Program-made: the position numbers and the translations under genes | The notes under the pieces: generated by a model | What the model saw: only the letters and a program-made list of their open reading frames with translations | The model's database searches: none | Told to the model about the DNA's origin: nothing | Source of the DNA: Whitmania pigra | Taxonomy: Eukaryota > Annelida > Clitellata > Hirudinida > Haemopidae | Direction of reading: 5' to 3' | Length of the DNA: 64,000 bases | Assembly (NCBI GenBank): GCA_021613335.1 | Contig: JAJTWR010000299.1 | Span: 3,879,501-3,943,500, forward strand | Shown: one piece after another, positions 33,946 to 50,242 of the stretch | Position numbering within the stretch: position 1 is the stretch's first letter | Layout: every line of letters starts with the position of its first letter

Positions 33946-36307
33946 CCGTATTTTCATCCATATTACATGCGTGTTATGCTAGATTAAATTTACATGAATT
34001 TGATTTCCGACCAACAAAAAATAAAAACATTTAAATGATAACACAGACTGTTGATTGTTTTTAGACTATATTTTTAATTTTAAATAGTTTATAATTGATT
34101 GGGCGTTAGTGCAATGCATAAAGAACTTTCGATGTGTGCTTACAGAAGCATGTGACAAAACATTCACGCTAATCATTGCATTGTCCAGCTCTCGAATTTA
34201 TGAATTTAATTGAATTTAACATAAATTAATTGATGGTAACTATAGGAAACTTGTAGGTGTTGTACTTTTTTATGAATTTTCATCATAATTTTTCAACTCT
34301 TTATTACTCATAATTATAATTGGAGCTAATGTTTTCAGTTTGTGTGACGATGTTTTTTCAGCACTGGTGGTTCAGATAGCTTTGGTTGGTGCTGTTTAAT
34401 ATTTTAATAGTCAACACATCACATGCATGGACTTATTGTAGCAAATGTCTTCAATCTCTTAATGGTCTTGCTATAAAAACTCTTTGAACACTTCTCAAAA
34501 GCATGGAACAAAATAAATACAATCTTGGTAATAGTGTCAGTTATCAGTCTTTATTGGAAAACAAAATGGAAGTCTTAGCCCATTCTCTTGGAACTCATTA
34601 TGAAGATTCAAATTGGTAATTGGTTTGGACCTCAACAATGCTATACTTTCCATCAAAGCTGTGTCTCACAGTATGTTCTGATTTACTTTATCATCTACTC
34701 CAAGAATTGATCTCAAATGTTCAAAAATGTCTCTTAAGATTTGTACATTTAAAATATGTGATTTCCATATTTAGGGAGTTATGGGACTCAGAGACTTGTT
34801 AAGCGGACTCCTTGAAGCGTGGAATTGGTTAACGAGTTCGTTACCGTCCTTTGCTTCACTTTTGTCTTACAAATTATTATGCGTAAACAATATGCATTCC
34901 AAAGTAGGAAGTTGATGTAAATCTTAAGATAAAAATAGTTTCGAGGAAGAATTGAAGAGAGAACGCAATATCGAAGCGACTCGTGACCAATTTTGGTCAA
35001 TTGCAGCGAGCTCATGAATCGTTAACCAGTTCTTTGAAGTTTTTAAACAATTTATTAACAGACATTCAAAAAATCAATCATAAGACCAATAATTATTCCT
35101 CATCATCAGTTAAGCCTCCAAATCCGTCAAAAGTCGAACAGTCTTCATATTCATTTATTCGCAGGCTAGTTCAAAGTCCGGGTGGTCACTTTACTCCTTT
35201 TCTGTAGACTTAATGCCAGCATTTCTAAAGCCACTCATAATCAAATCAAGAGACACTTTGTCCCATGCTCGTGCAACTCATGTGCATACCTCGGAATACA
35301 AGGCCTTCCTGTCTCGTCCAGATGGTGTGTGAGTGTATGTGCCATTCTGCATCCATTCCTCCCTCTCAGATCTGTCAATTTCTCAACGATTTGTAGTTGC
35401 AGTTTGGATGATAGACCACCCGGGATGATTGCAATGTGACATCCGCTTAAATTGAGCATCTTCTTAACTGACTCCTCTTTATGAACAGTCATTGCATCCA
35501 TGATCAACCGCGAGCTCTAAAAGAATCCCCTCTTTTGAGAACATTTTTGAATCCAGAGCTTCATGCCGAAAATTTTTCGCATTGTCTCTTGAAAATCAAT
35601 ATTGGTTTGGACTTGGTGCCAGCCGCAGAGCATCCAAGTATGACTGTGAAACATGTCCATTCGTAACCACTTGTTGTTATTGCCACAGTTCTGGATCAGA
35701 CTCTAACTTTGGCCATTTCGCATTTTGGCCAAGGCATGCACGTTTTCTCAGGTTCAGTTTCTCAAGCAATCATTCCTTCTTTCTCCATTCGCGAACCGAC
35801 ACTTCATTAACGTTAAGGTAACAGCTGCTCTGTTACCTTTGTCTTTTGCTCTAGAAATGACTTGAAGCTTGTGTACCAGTGTATGAGTTACGTTTATCAG
35901 CCACTTTCTTAACGACGTTGATATTTCAATCTATTTATTTATTTGATTATAGTCCGTTGCATGACTAAGATGATTTTGACTTATATTTCAATCAAGAGCA
36001 CTTCTATCTATATATCACTGTATTTATCACTTCAAGCATCGGCCGCTCAGCCAACGGAAAATTTTTTACAACTTTTATATTTGATTGTTTTATGTATTAG
36101 AAACTGCTTCAATTTAATATTTTAATATATATAGTTTTAATTTAAATGTTAAATTATTTTAGCCAAAAGAAAAAAAAGGCATCTATTGATGCGTGTTATA
36201 ATCGTTTGCGTGTTTTAAAAGTGATTTTTTACATAAATTGGAAAAATTGCGTGTTATATTCGTCCGCGTGTTAAATTCGTCTGCGTGTTTATTTCGTGAA
36301 AATACGG
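33946..36307 (-). mobile_element. pogo/Tigger-like Tc1-mariner element, relic
   Basis: Ends CCGTATTTTCA next to TA (33944-33945) and TGAAAATACGG next to TA (36308-36309); both ends also contain a nearby GCGTGTTAT. On the minus strand, 35670-35240 carries DDE_1-type pieces: FTVILGCSAAGTKSKPILIF, then MIMDAMTVHKEESVKKML and HIAIIPGGLSSKLQ (the catalytic D and the IPGGL.S.LQ motif). Frames are broken between them. Length is about 2.36 kb. Near the right end the TIR is followed by short CGTGTT-based direct repeats. Confidence 0.8.
35930..35990 (+). repeat. SINE tail unit inside the pogo-like element
   Basis: TATTTATTTATTTGATTATA followed by GTCCGTTGCATGACTAAGAT and GATTTTGACTT is the forward form of the unit at 26850 and 55403. 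Confidence 0.75.
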
Positions 36308-40440
<4,133 letters not shown>

Positions 40441-40454
40441 CACTCTTGCGCTTA

Positions 40455-41850
40455 AATAATTACTTTTTAAATTTCCAAAGCCTTCCTATATATTTTACAA
40501 TCGTGCCCTCTAGTAGAAGCACTTTTTGTGGCTTCGAAAAACTGCATGGGCAAAAGGCCTTCCCTTCCCTATAAGATTTTGAAGGCCTCGATGAAGTCCC
40601 TATACTCAGGTACGTACCGAAGGCAAAATAGTGGGGGGGCATAAAGGACAATTTTTCCCAACACCAAAAAATGTTTTCTTAATATTTAGTCAATATTTAT
40701 TGTTCGCTAACAACAACTATTATGACCAACTCAAAACTTTGATAAAATTTAACAGAAAAGAGTCATGGTACATTAGAATATGTGTGCAATGTCTCCCAAA
40801 TATTAAACAAAATCTATCTTTTACACAAAAATATAACTTCTTCACTAGCAGTAAGGAAATCTTCAATAGTGCTTGTATCCGCTTGTAAAATGGCCAACCA
40901 ACTCATATACTTTCTGTTGAGCTCCTTTAAATTCCCCCGACATTGAAGCAGCAAAATCACACGATTGTAAAGATTGTCAGTATCAACATTGCATTGCAAG
41001 CAACTGACTGTACTTTTTCCTATTCCAGCGCCAGTCCTGTCAGTTATTTTGGTTATTTGCAAGAGTCTTTCATTTGCAATTCCTTCCTGATTGACGAAAC
41101 AGATTACAATAGTCAACAAGTCTTTCCTCGAACTACCTGGTGTTGGATCCGCCGTCACAGTGTAGAACTTGTCAGAAATTTCTTTAATGATTTTACTTTT
41201 GAGCGTGTTCACAATTAATTAAACAACATTTTCCGATCTACGCCTCAGATATGAAACATGATAAGGTCTCAGCATAACATCAAACCTTCCTTTTAAACAA
41301 GGATTATAACGAGCCATAAGATATACTATTTACTGATAATTACTGCGGAATTGTAATAACAACTTGTTAATTAGACTTATTAAACTATAGTAATATTTGT
41401 TATTACTACAAATTAAGCGCTTATTATAACACGTATCAAAAACTCAAACTTTCAAATAACCGTCAACAAATTATGAAAGTAAACAAAATCACCAAGACAA
41501 CGAAATATCCAACCAATAGCGAATTTAATTTAATACCAAGGGAGATGGGCGTCTGCTGACATTATTTCATTTTAAATATTTGTTGTAACTTTAAATCCTA
41601 AACTTTGTATGAATTATTATAATATGCATTTAAATTTTGAATCCTAATTTTCCCAACTTATTTCAGTCTGTTCGAAGTGGGGGGCAGCTTGCCCCCCTTG
41701 CCCCCCTCAAGGGGCGTCCCTGCCTCTACTTCTCTTTCTGGAGTAGTTAGTTTGCATCTACTTAATCTTTCCTCGTAATTCAGCTTTCCAAATCCTTTTA
41801 TCATCTTGGCCAGGGGAGCAGAGGGAACAGCCGTTCTCCCTACGATCATT
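40455..41850 (-). mobile_element. LINE relic split by a hAT insertion
   Basis: The LINE runs on the minus strand from 41850 (MIKGFGKLNYEERLSRCKLT) to 41731, then resumes at 40598 and continues to 40460 (SYREGKAFCPCSFSKPQKV). The join reads through the same sequence as the uninterrupted relative at 29680-29720. The element at 40607-41722 is therefore a later insertion. Confidence 0.88.
40607..41722 (-). mobile_element. hAT-type element, 1116 bp, internally deleted, DUF4371-like remnant
   Basis: Starts CAGGTACGTACCG; the other end reversed is CAGGGACGCCCCTTGAGG. Target duplication CCTATACT (40599-40606) and CCTCTACT (41723-41730), one mismatch. The minus-strand frame 41212-40814 contains IIKEISDKFYTVTADPTPGS, IVICFVNQEGIANERLLQIT and KITDRTGAGI, resembling the DUF4371 region of ZMYM1-like hAT transposases. 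The remainder of the transposase is missing. Confidence 0.8.
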
Positions 41851-42109
41851 TAAAAAAACTGGGCCTTTTCAAGATTAGCAAAATATTATATTTAATTAAA
41901 CTTTATCATATTACAAAGAAACTAGTTGAACATTTTCTTATAACATTTCATTTATTTAATGATAGAACTATCTTGTCTGGTCTTTTAGCAGCAAAAAGAA
42001 AAGAAATAGGTTGTAAAGTTCTTTCTTAGTAACTACCGTGATATGCCGTAACGAGCAGAATCAAATCGAAGAGACAAATCAAGATTCTAATAAATGGAAA
42101 GCGATTATA

Positions 42110-43898
42110 CAGTCAGGACAGAAACCATAAGGACACCCCATTATTTCGTAATAACTCGATAAAGAAAAATTTGATTGTAGGGAAATTTTCATATGTTATG
42201 TATTTATATATTTGTGATTATCTCTTAAATTTTCATCAAAATATGTTCGTGCATTAATTTTAAAATTCCAAAAACGTGATTTCGGGGCGTCCAATAACCA
42301 GAAAAGACACTTGCAAAAGTCATCAAAAAATGACTAAAAACTTTGTGAAAAAAACAGGAAAAAAGTTTATTAATATGAAATAATGTTTCCTTTATTTTCA
42401 ATAACTTTAAAACATCTATTGTCCATTGATTTTATAAGAGTTTTTAAGAAATTTCTGTCCAGTTCTTTCCAGGCACTCCTAATGGCGTTTTCCAGGTCAG
42501 ATTTTGAATGAAACTGCCTTCCATTGTTGTAAACAAGTCTTGACAACATTCCCCAAACATTTTCTATAGGATTTAAGTCCGGGGGACAAGCTGGCCAACT
42601 CATAACTGTCTTTGTCAACTTGGAAGTGTGGATCGGGGCATTATCTTGCTGGAAAATAAAATTTCCTCCATAATAATCTTCCCCAAAAGGCAACAGATGA
42701 TCTTCTAAAACTTTGATGTAATCCACAGAATACTGTCTCCCATCCAGTAAGGCTAATTCAGTCAATCCTTCACTGGAAATTCCTCCCCAAATCATCACCG
42801 ATCCTGGTCCATGATTTCGACTAAAAAATGTTTCTTTTTCTAATCTGAAGTCATGCCAATAGAACTGATGACCATCAGGTCCATCCAGGTTAAATTTCTT
42901 CTCATCACCAACCATCTCTGTTGGAGAGCATGGTTTTGGCCCATTCTACTCTTGCCAACTTGTGATGGTTTTTAAGAGCTGGAATCTTTAATCTTTTTTC
43001 ATATAATAAAATACCACTAGATCTCAAATAACTTAACACTACTTTTACAAATTCTTAAATCAAGTTCATTTCTAATTTGATTTTCTGAAAATTTACCTGA
43101 AGAAGCCTTTCTTACCAGGAGTCTCTGCTGACGAATCGTCAGTTTTTTAGGTCTTCCGTGATCATTTTTTGCACCATATTCCTCAGGAGCTTTTACGTAG
43201 TTCCAGATGACTGTCTTGGATTGCTTGAGCTTTTTGACAATTTCCTTGATCGAATAATTTGCTTGTCTGAAGGCCTCAATCTGCCCCTTCTCCTTGTCAG
43301 ACAACATTTTTCCTCTAGCCATTTATAAAATAGTAATTTTATAAACTTCACATCAATTTTTAACTTTCTTTGGGTTTATATATCGATAATATTTGCATAA
43401 TGTGCATTTTGGTTGCATAACTATGACAAATTTCAAGTTTTATTGAGAATAATCAAGATTGCTTGAGCTTTTTGACAATTTCCCTGATCGAATAATTTGC
43501 TTGTCTGAAGGCCTCAATCTGCCCCTTCTCCTTGTCAGACAACATTTTTCCTCTAGCCATTTATAAAATAGTAATTTTATAAACTTCACATCAATTTTTA
43601 ACTTTCTTTGGGTTTATATATCGATAATATTTGCATAATGTGCATTTTGGTTGCATAACTATGACAAATTTCAAGTTTTATTGAGAATAAGTAAGGATGT
43701 CCTTTATCGTTTTCAAACGGCCATAAAATGCTATTTTACATATTTTACAAGATCAGCTTGTTAAATTTTTTTTGAAATTTTGCAGGATGTTTTGTCTACC
43801 ATAAAGAGATATTATATAAAAAATTGAGTAATATTGAACTTATATTTAACGAGTTATCACAAAAATATGGGGTGTCCTTAAGGTTTCCGTCCGCACTG
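42110..43898 (-). mobile_element. Tc1-type transposon with internal 238-bp tandem duplication
   Basis: Flanked by TA, with inverted repeats CAGTCAGGACAGAAACCATA on the left and, reversed from the right end, CAGTGCGGACGGAAACCTTA. The minus-strand transposase appears in two frames. 43322-43017 gives MARGKMLSDKEKGQIEAFRQ and GRPKKLTIRQQRLLVRKA (HTH). 42915-42370 gives GDEKKFNLDGPDGHQFYWHD, GPGSVMIWGGIS, FQQDNAPIHTSK and CPPDLNPIENVWG. Only 26 residues separate the second Asp from the Glu, where 34 would be normal: 24 bp have been lost. The 5' part (43219-43456), including the start codon, is duplicated in tandem at 43457-43694. Subtracting it leaves 1551 bp, matching the relative at 30078. Probably inactive. 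Confidence 0.93.
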
Positions 43899-43959
43899 TA
43901 TTACAAATCAAAAGCATCAACGTAACTCAAAAGAAACCAGCAGCAAACAATAAATACAA

Positions 43960-44720
43960 TAAATAAGCATGGGACTTTCTTCCGTTCCCTTCTTCCGTAC
44001 GTATAAAACCGATTGCTTGTTATTTTTTTTCGAAAATTCGATTGAAATCACTTCCGTCTGCGTCCAAGTGGGACTCACTTTACTAAGTCAGATAGTAAAG
44101 ATGAGGCCATTTGTAATAAATGTAAGCCGGTGGAACTCTAACCGAATGATGATAGAGCCGATATTTAGTTTGAGGTCAGCATTTAAAAAACTCTATAATG
44201 AGCAGAACAAGGATGTGAGCCAAGTGATTCCAAGTCAGTCAGATTTCATCCTTTTAGAACAATCACTGCCTATCCTAACGCAGATGAAAGCGCTATCAGA
44301 ATGCTCCGTTGAGACCAAACCCACTTCGCATCTGGCAATTGTTCATCTGTTCAATATTCTCTAATTTTTGAAAAATAAAGTTCAATCAAAAGAACACACA
44401 AAAATCTCAACGGATGAAAAATGTGTTGACGTTTTGAGATTCGCACATCTTCTATACCCATTTTCAAAGGCACTTCATTGAACTTCAAAATGTTTTGTCT
44501 CCACAATGAATGAGCTAATTGAAAGTCATTAAACAACGAATGACTTCAGAAAAAAAAAACAAATTCATCTCTGTCACAGTCTCAATTCAATAAAACGTCT
44601 ATATCAATATCTATTGATGAAGCAGAAAGGATGATTCCTGAGTTATCTGAAGAAGGGGCAACAACCGAAGTTCCCAGCTTAAAAGAGAAATAGATCTCAA
44701 CTTGCCTAAGCCGATTTGGA
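43960..44720 (+). mobile_element. Collapsed ZBED-like hAT transposase relic
   Basis: A BED-finger end (HFTKSDSKDEAICNKC, about 44070-44125) is followed almost directly by RWNSNRMMIEPIFSLRSAFK and VIPSQSDFILLEQSLPILTQ, which normally lie hundreds of residues later in ZBED transposases. Further pieces (DEKCVDVLRFAHLLYPFSKA) run to about 44560 in broken frames. A large internal deletion produced the join. No termini found. Confidence 0.75.
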
Positions 44721-44739
44721 CTTTAGTTAGTGTTAGGAA

Positions 44740-44895
44740 TAGTAATAGCTGAAACTCTTTCCTTGCTCCGGCAGGAATCCTCAGAGGAGACCCCTTCTTT
44801 GAGCGTTTCGACCCTTGAATCCTCTGACACTCTCGGGGGGATCCTGCCGATCCCCACCGAAGTGTGTGTGTGTATTTTATGAACTTCCCTTTCAT
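44740..44895 (-). mobile_element. 3' tail of the retroelement family seen at 28320-29480
   Basis: The minus-strand frame reads GSAGSPRECQRIQGSKRSKK and SPLRIPAG, parallel to GCGPPPENVRRYKGPKRLKT and TPLRIPVG of the copy at 28325. The plus-strand landmark GGAATCCTCAGAGGAGA is shared with 28358-28373 (GGGATCCTCAGAGGAG). Only the extreme 3' part is present. Confidence 0.7.
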
Positions 44896-44990
44896 AACTA
44901 GATGATTAGGACGGTAACCACCACCGATTTATTTATTTATTTAATTTGATTTGAGTCAGTTGCATAACTAAGATGATTTAGACTTTAGTT
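44888..44990 (+). repeat. SINE fragments
   Basis: TTTCATAACTAGATGATTAGGACGGT (the head) is followed by an ATTTATTTATTTAATTTGAT tail and a unit TGAGTCAGTTGCATAACTAA plus GATGATTTAGACT, the forward form of the shared unit. Confidence 0.65.
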
Positions 44991-45631
44991 AGTGTTTAGA
45001 GATACCAGAGAGCAATGTCATCAGCATAAGTGGACAGCTCAACCCTCTTTTGTGGGTCTGGGATCAATTTTCAAGATGATGAATAGAAGAGGACTGAGAA
45101 AGCTGTCCTGTGGAGTACCATTTTCTAAGACGACCGGTTCGGAGAGAGCTGATCCAACCCACAGTTCTAGCAATACTTCTATCCTGAAGGAAGTCCAGAC
45201 GACAAAACGCCGCATCGCGTTCATCCACATCTCCGCGACATAAAATAAAACGCAACAATTAAATAAAATAAATAACATAATTAATTACAATCGTGATATG
45301 TTGGCGTGCGAGTTGGTTCAGATGATTGAGTTCCTGCGAATGGCGGTGAAACAACCGTCGTTATGCAGTGCGTCGTGCAATGCCGGATTAAGCCGGCGGG
45401 TGGCCATGGGCCCACTTGGGAGTCCCCATTTCCAATTCTCTTTATTGCACACTCCACATCACATACTAGTAACCTAATATATAAATACTTCGAGCACGAC
45501 AATATTGCACTTGCCAAATTTATTCACAGTTATAATAATTTAATTTTCCATGAAAAATAAAATTATAATATAACCAAATAAATATGGCTAAAATCAGAAA
45601 ATGAATGAAGTTATAACAGCTATGCTTACAG

Positions 45632-46814
45632 CCTTTTTTAGTTTGTGGCAAACTCGCTGAAGATGTCACTGAAGTTTAATTCACGCAGTACATTTGACTC
45701 GATGCTCATGATTTGTAAATCAATGTACTTGCCACACATTGCAGATGCATTATCGTAGCTTTTCCCGCGGCAGTCTCTCAGGTCTAGGTCATGTATCTTC
45801 AGAAATTCAAGGCGTTGAACATCTCTTGAGCGCCGTGGCCATTGTTAGCCATGAATGTTACAAATCGTTCCTCTGGGCCATTTTTCTCCATGTATCTCAA
45901 TACAAGGGTAAGTTGGTAAATGAAATCGGGTATGAAATCTAATGAGATGGAGTAGTACTTTGATTTCATAACTCGGGAAGTGATTTCTCCGAGTACTTGT
46001 TCACCAATTAAACTGATAAGCTCTTCCATTATTGTAGACGACAGATAGTTTGTGTGTCCCGCGATTGGCTTGAGTTTCGATATGCTGTGCAAGAAAATCG
46101 TCGTACTGCGCGATGAGCTCAAGAATACCCAAAACGTTTAAATTACTAGGTGATCCAAGCAATTCATTGTCGCCTCTGAATGCTAAGCCACGCTCGGCAC
46201 TAAACTTAATGACATTACTCGTTTCAGCACTGATCTCCAGTACTGCTCTAGGCTCTCGACCTGTTGTTTCAGCTCCGTATCAATTCGCCCTACTGCTTTT
46301 AACCTCTTACTTAAAGCAATCGTTGCCTTCAGATGTTCTGTTGGTTGCTCATGTCTACGTAGATATTCTTGTGAATGTTTCCAATCACAGAATCCATTTG
46401 ACGAAAGGAGAGAAGACCCAGGTTTTGCTGTATTTGAGCATATCAATCCCGCATCTGATTCGAAATAATGGATGGCCAAAGTTCAATGTCATTGCCCTTT
46501 GGTGTGCCATCAACTATCAGCTTTCATTTCTATATAATCTTCAATTGGACACGTTACTACTTCTGCATTTTCTATATCAGGATCATCAGCCATTTCTGCT
46601 GGAGCATCTTCAGGCTGATCAGGTTCTGCAAATTCATCACTCTTCTCTGACATTTGTATTGGATGAACAGTGAAGAAGTGGTCCAGTTGTATTATAACTT
46701 TGCTACTTCCAATGATGATTTCATCGCTGCTTCCTTCGTTAGACGTCTTTTAGAAACCCCAGACTCCCAAGTTCTTTTGCGATTCCCGTATCTGTCTCCG
46801 TCACGATTGTCCAT
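45632..46814 (-). pseudogene. hAT transposase relic (TTF/DUF4371 type)
   Basis: Starts at ATG 46814 with a basic segment (MDNRDGDRYGNRKRTWESG). Next comes NGFCDWKHSQEYLRRHEQPT, then RIDTELKQQVESLEQYWRSV, NYLSSTIMEELISLIGEQVL, KSKYYSISLDFIPDFIYQLT and the catalytic-region motif DLRDCRGKSYDNASAMCGKY. It ends in LRELNFSDIFSEFATN. Order and motifs follow ZMYM1-like hAT transposases. Frameshifts, and a large deletion between the DNASAMCGKY region and the C-terminus, make it non-functional. Confidence 0.8.
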
Positions 46815-46984
46815 GCTGGTAATCTGAAAATAAACGAAATGACAATATACAGGATTAATTATACAGAACGACTGGAAAGTAACTCCATATTTTTAAATAT
46901 TACTAATTTATTTATAAATTATAATTCTTATAAAAATGAATATGAGACGATATTATGTATGCATGAAGTTTTATCTAAATTGAA

Positions 46985-47092
46985 TTTGATAATTATTATA
47001 TTGGTAGTGAATATGAATATGATGAAAGTATGAATATGAAACGAAAATGAATATGAAACTGAATATGAAAATGAATATGACACGAAGCTTCT
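46985..47092 (+). repeat. Short GAATATGA-type tandem repeat
   Basis: Irregular repeats of GAATATGA(A/T) and related 6- to 12-bp units run from about 47010 to 47085. The adjoining 46977-47020 sequence (AAATTGAATTTGATAATTAT) recurs at 49534-49572 on the other side of the GTF2IRD2-type relic. Confidence 0.7.
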
Positions 47093-47389
47093 CTGATTTT
47101 GTAAAAAATTTTATATTTAAATAAAAGCAAAATTATTTTAAATTATTTTTTTAATATTTCTAGGTTTTGATTTGTTTTGTTTTTTTTTTGCTTGTATACA
47201 TTCATGTACAAATCCTTGTGCTACTAAATTAAGCGCTATAAACTTTAAATGTAAACATTGTGATGGCGGCACAGGGAATTTAAATCCTATTCTATGGAAG
47301 TGGGCTCACTTTGTGGTTTATTTCTGCCAAGTTCGCTGGCTTAGCAAGTCATTGACATTATTCATATTCTGGAGTCTATGTGATGATAT

Positions 47390-49524
47390 TCATGACAAAT
47401 AAATGAAATGATGTATGTTTTCTGGATGACGACCCATGGGTGAACGACTTGGTGTTTCTAGTCGACAAAACAAAATTCAAGGCAGAGTTAAAGGAAAGGA
47501 CCAGCTGGTTCACAAGTTGTATGAACATGTTTTGACGTTCGTTCAGAAGTTGAAGCTAATTCAATCACAGCTGGTTCTGAAGAAGGTTGTACATTGCCCA
47601 GTCCTTTCGTCGATGTCGACTGTATTAGTACAATATAAGAAGTACTCTGAATTAGTTACCAAACTTGCTGATGATTTTGACGGACGCTGCTGATAAATAC
47701 CAGCCGGAACTCATTGACATTCAGAATGACAGTGACTTGAAAACCGAGTATGATCTACTTAACTTTTACAGCCACTATGTATCATCAGACAAGTACCAAT
47801 ATCCTAAAAGGATGGCAGGAAGTTCACTGTTCTGTTCGCAAACACCTACTGTTGCGAACAAGTGCTTTCTAGAACGAAAAACACGAAATCGAAGTTAAGT
47901 TCTCTGCTTACAGACTAACATTTGGCAGCATCATTGCGCATTTCAACTTCTACTGTTGGAGCAGACATAGACTACTTGTGCACAAAAAAGCAGTGCCAGA
48001 TTGCACATTAAGCCAGGGGTTCCCAACCTGAGAGCCGTGAAGGGGTCCAGGAGAGCCGCGGAGTACTTTTCAAAAATCTGCATAAAAAATTTTCAAAATT
48101 ATTTTTAAACTAACTTTTTAAAAAAATCCGAGAATAACATTTATTCACAAGTAACGAGTATGGAGCAGAGTTTATGATAAAGTACAGGAAAGTGTCAGAG
48201 CAGAGGTACCTCATGTTACTGTCACGCATTGCATGCTCCATCGATATGCCTTTGCAGCAAAGACTCTTCCAAATGGATTGAAAGAGGTGATGTCAACAGT
48301 AGTAAAGGTGGTGAACTACATCCGTGCAAGAGCAACATACCACAGATTATTCAAGGAACTCTGCAAGGAGGTTGGTGCTCTTTTTGAAGTCCTGCTCTTT
48401 CACACTGACGTCAGGTGGATGTCCAGAAGGCAGGTTTTCAGCTGACTAATGGAACTGCAGAGTGAGGTGTTCTTACAAAAGAAACAGAGTGACCTTGAAA
48501 GTATATTTTGTCTGCCAGAATTCAGCCTATCACTGGCGTATTTGGCTGACATTTTTACCCATTTAAATGAGCTTACATGAAGATTCATGGTCCTAACATG
48601 ACTGTTATTGATACTGGTGAAAAACTAGGCTCATTTCTGGAGAAGCTGCCCCTTTGGATCAGAAGAGTGGAAAATAACAACTTTGCCAATTTTCCAAGAT
48701 TTTAGAAGAGTCTCTGCAACCCAGTCTGGATGCAGCTGGCACCATACCAGCTTCTCTTAAAGGCGACATTTTGACGCACCTAGGAACTCTGATGGCATCA
48801 TTTCATGACTACTTTATTACGAAAGAGTTGCAGCCCCATGATACCTGGGTCAGGAATCCATTTTTGGTCAATTTGGAAAGTGTGGATGATCAGGAATTGG
48901 CCAAAGATGATCTCATTGATCTGAAGCACAAAGAGTTGCTAAAGAGGGAGTTTAGGGTCAAGAGTTTGGCTGACTTTTGGTGCTCCATGATGATACCATA
49001 CCCAGTTCTAGCCAAAAGAGCCATGACATCCATCATTCCTTTTGAACAACCTACCTCTATGAAGCTGGATTTTCAACCCTGCTGACAATCAAAACAAAAT
49101 CGCGAAACAAACTTGATGCAAATGATGACATGAGAGTGGCCCTGTCAAAATCAAAGCCCAGATTCCATCTACTTGTGAATAAGAAGCAGGAGCAATCTTC
49201 ACATTAAAAATTTGTTTTCAAAATACATTGTATGGTTCTTTTTTGACAGTAAATTATTGTTCATTACTTTTTTCTTGAGAAATTATAATAGGGGGCCGTG
49301 GACCACATTTTGTCCTCTAAGAGAGCCGTGAGCACAAAAAGGTTGGGAACCCCTGCATTAAACTGATCATAAGCATAAACTTATAAGACTCTTCTAGCTT
49401 AAATGTAGCATGAAGAGGTATTTTGTGTGTTATTGTTTTTTGGTTGTGAAATTGCTAATCCGGCCCGCGACTAGTCTAAAAGTTTTACACTTGGCCCTCC
49501 GCTCAAAAAGGTTGGACACCCCTG
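47390..49524 (+). mobile_element. GTF2IRD2/EPM2AIP1-type hAT relic
   Basis: Plus-strand pieces: DDDPWVNDLVFLVD (about 47425), GKDQLVHKLYEHVLTFVQKL and DKYQPELIDIQNDSDLKTEY, then LLNFYSHYVSSDKYQYPKR. These follow the hAT proteins that gave rise to GTF2IRD2 and EPM2AIP1. The 3' terminus is AGGTTGGACACCCCTG, ending at 49524. Frames are broken. The hAT at 48014-49355 interrupts it. The 5' end is not clear. Confidence 0.78.
48014..49355 (+). mobile_element. 1.34-kb hAT (ZBED5/SCAND3-like) element
   Basis: Terminal inverted repeats CAGGGGTTCCCAACCT and AGGTTGGGAACCCCTG. Target duplication CATTAAGC (48006-48013) and CATTAAAC (49356-49363), one mismatch. Internal frames read LHRYAFAAKTLPNGLKEVMS, FHTDVRWMSRRQVFS, LAYLADIFTHLNELT and DTWVRNPFLVN...FWCSMMIPYPVLAKRAMTSI, matching ZBED5-like transposases but with frameshifts. 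The 3' half is duplicated almost exactly at 56503-57074. Confidence 0.93.
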
Positions 49525-49944
49525 ATCTAAATTGAATGTGATAATTATTATATTGGTAGTGATGACGTAATCATCACCATCAACATATTTATCATCCTTT
49601 TCATCATCAACAACATCATTACCGCCATCATCATAATTAAAATACCATTATTAAAAATCAATCTTCGTCGAATCCTAATTCAACCATGACCCAAAACATT
49701 TTATTTCAAACAAATTTTAACAAATAAACGATCTAAAAATAAAACAAGAACACAGATTTATTTGCCATACAGCAATGGAATGCATGCAAGAAGAATTTTA
49801 AATAAATTATTGAAAACGTATAAGCATTACAAAATAGGGAGTTACTAGCCGATCAATATATATATATAGCCCTATAGATAAAAGATATTTGTATTTAAAT
49901 GCTAATAATATGCCAGGTATCTGGTACAATACGTCAGGTTATGT

Positions 49945-50234
49945 CAGTGGCATAGCAACTGTTTTTGCCGCCCCCTTTACCGTTAATAATCCGTTAGCAG
50001 GCTGCAAAACGACTGTTAAAGAGTGACACAAACCCTTGATGTGTCAAACCAGCCTATCCAATCAGTCTTGGAAGTGCTAGTCAAATTGCTGTCCCAACTT
50101 GCTCATAATGATTGTTTAGCCAACTATTCAGATAAGTAAAACAAATAACTATTGAAAGAAAAAAAAATACTAATCAGGTTTTAAGCCGAGATGCTTTCGA
50201 ATCCAAGTTCTTCAATATAACAATTAATGAACGT
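49945..50234 (+). mobile_element. One-ended copy of the 27611 element family
   Basis: CAGTGGCATAGCAACTGTTT and TTGCCGCCCC match the reversed right terminus of the element at 27611-28087. No partner end was found before the next insertion at 50243, so only one end is identified. Confidence 0.55.
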
Positions 50235-50242
50235 GGTTCCAG

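Noticed and set aside
45799..46673. 186-codon plus-strand ORF at 46113
   Set aside because: It is the antisense shadow of the minus-strand hAT transposase relic, whose motifs read on the other strand.
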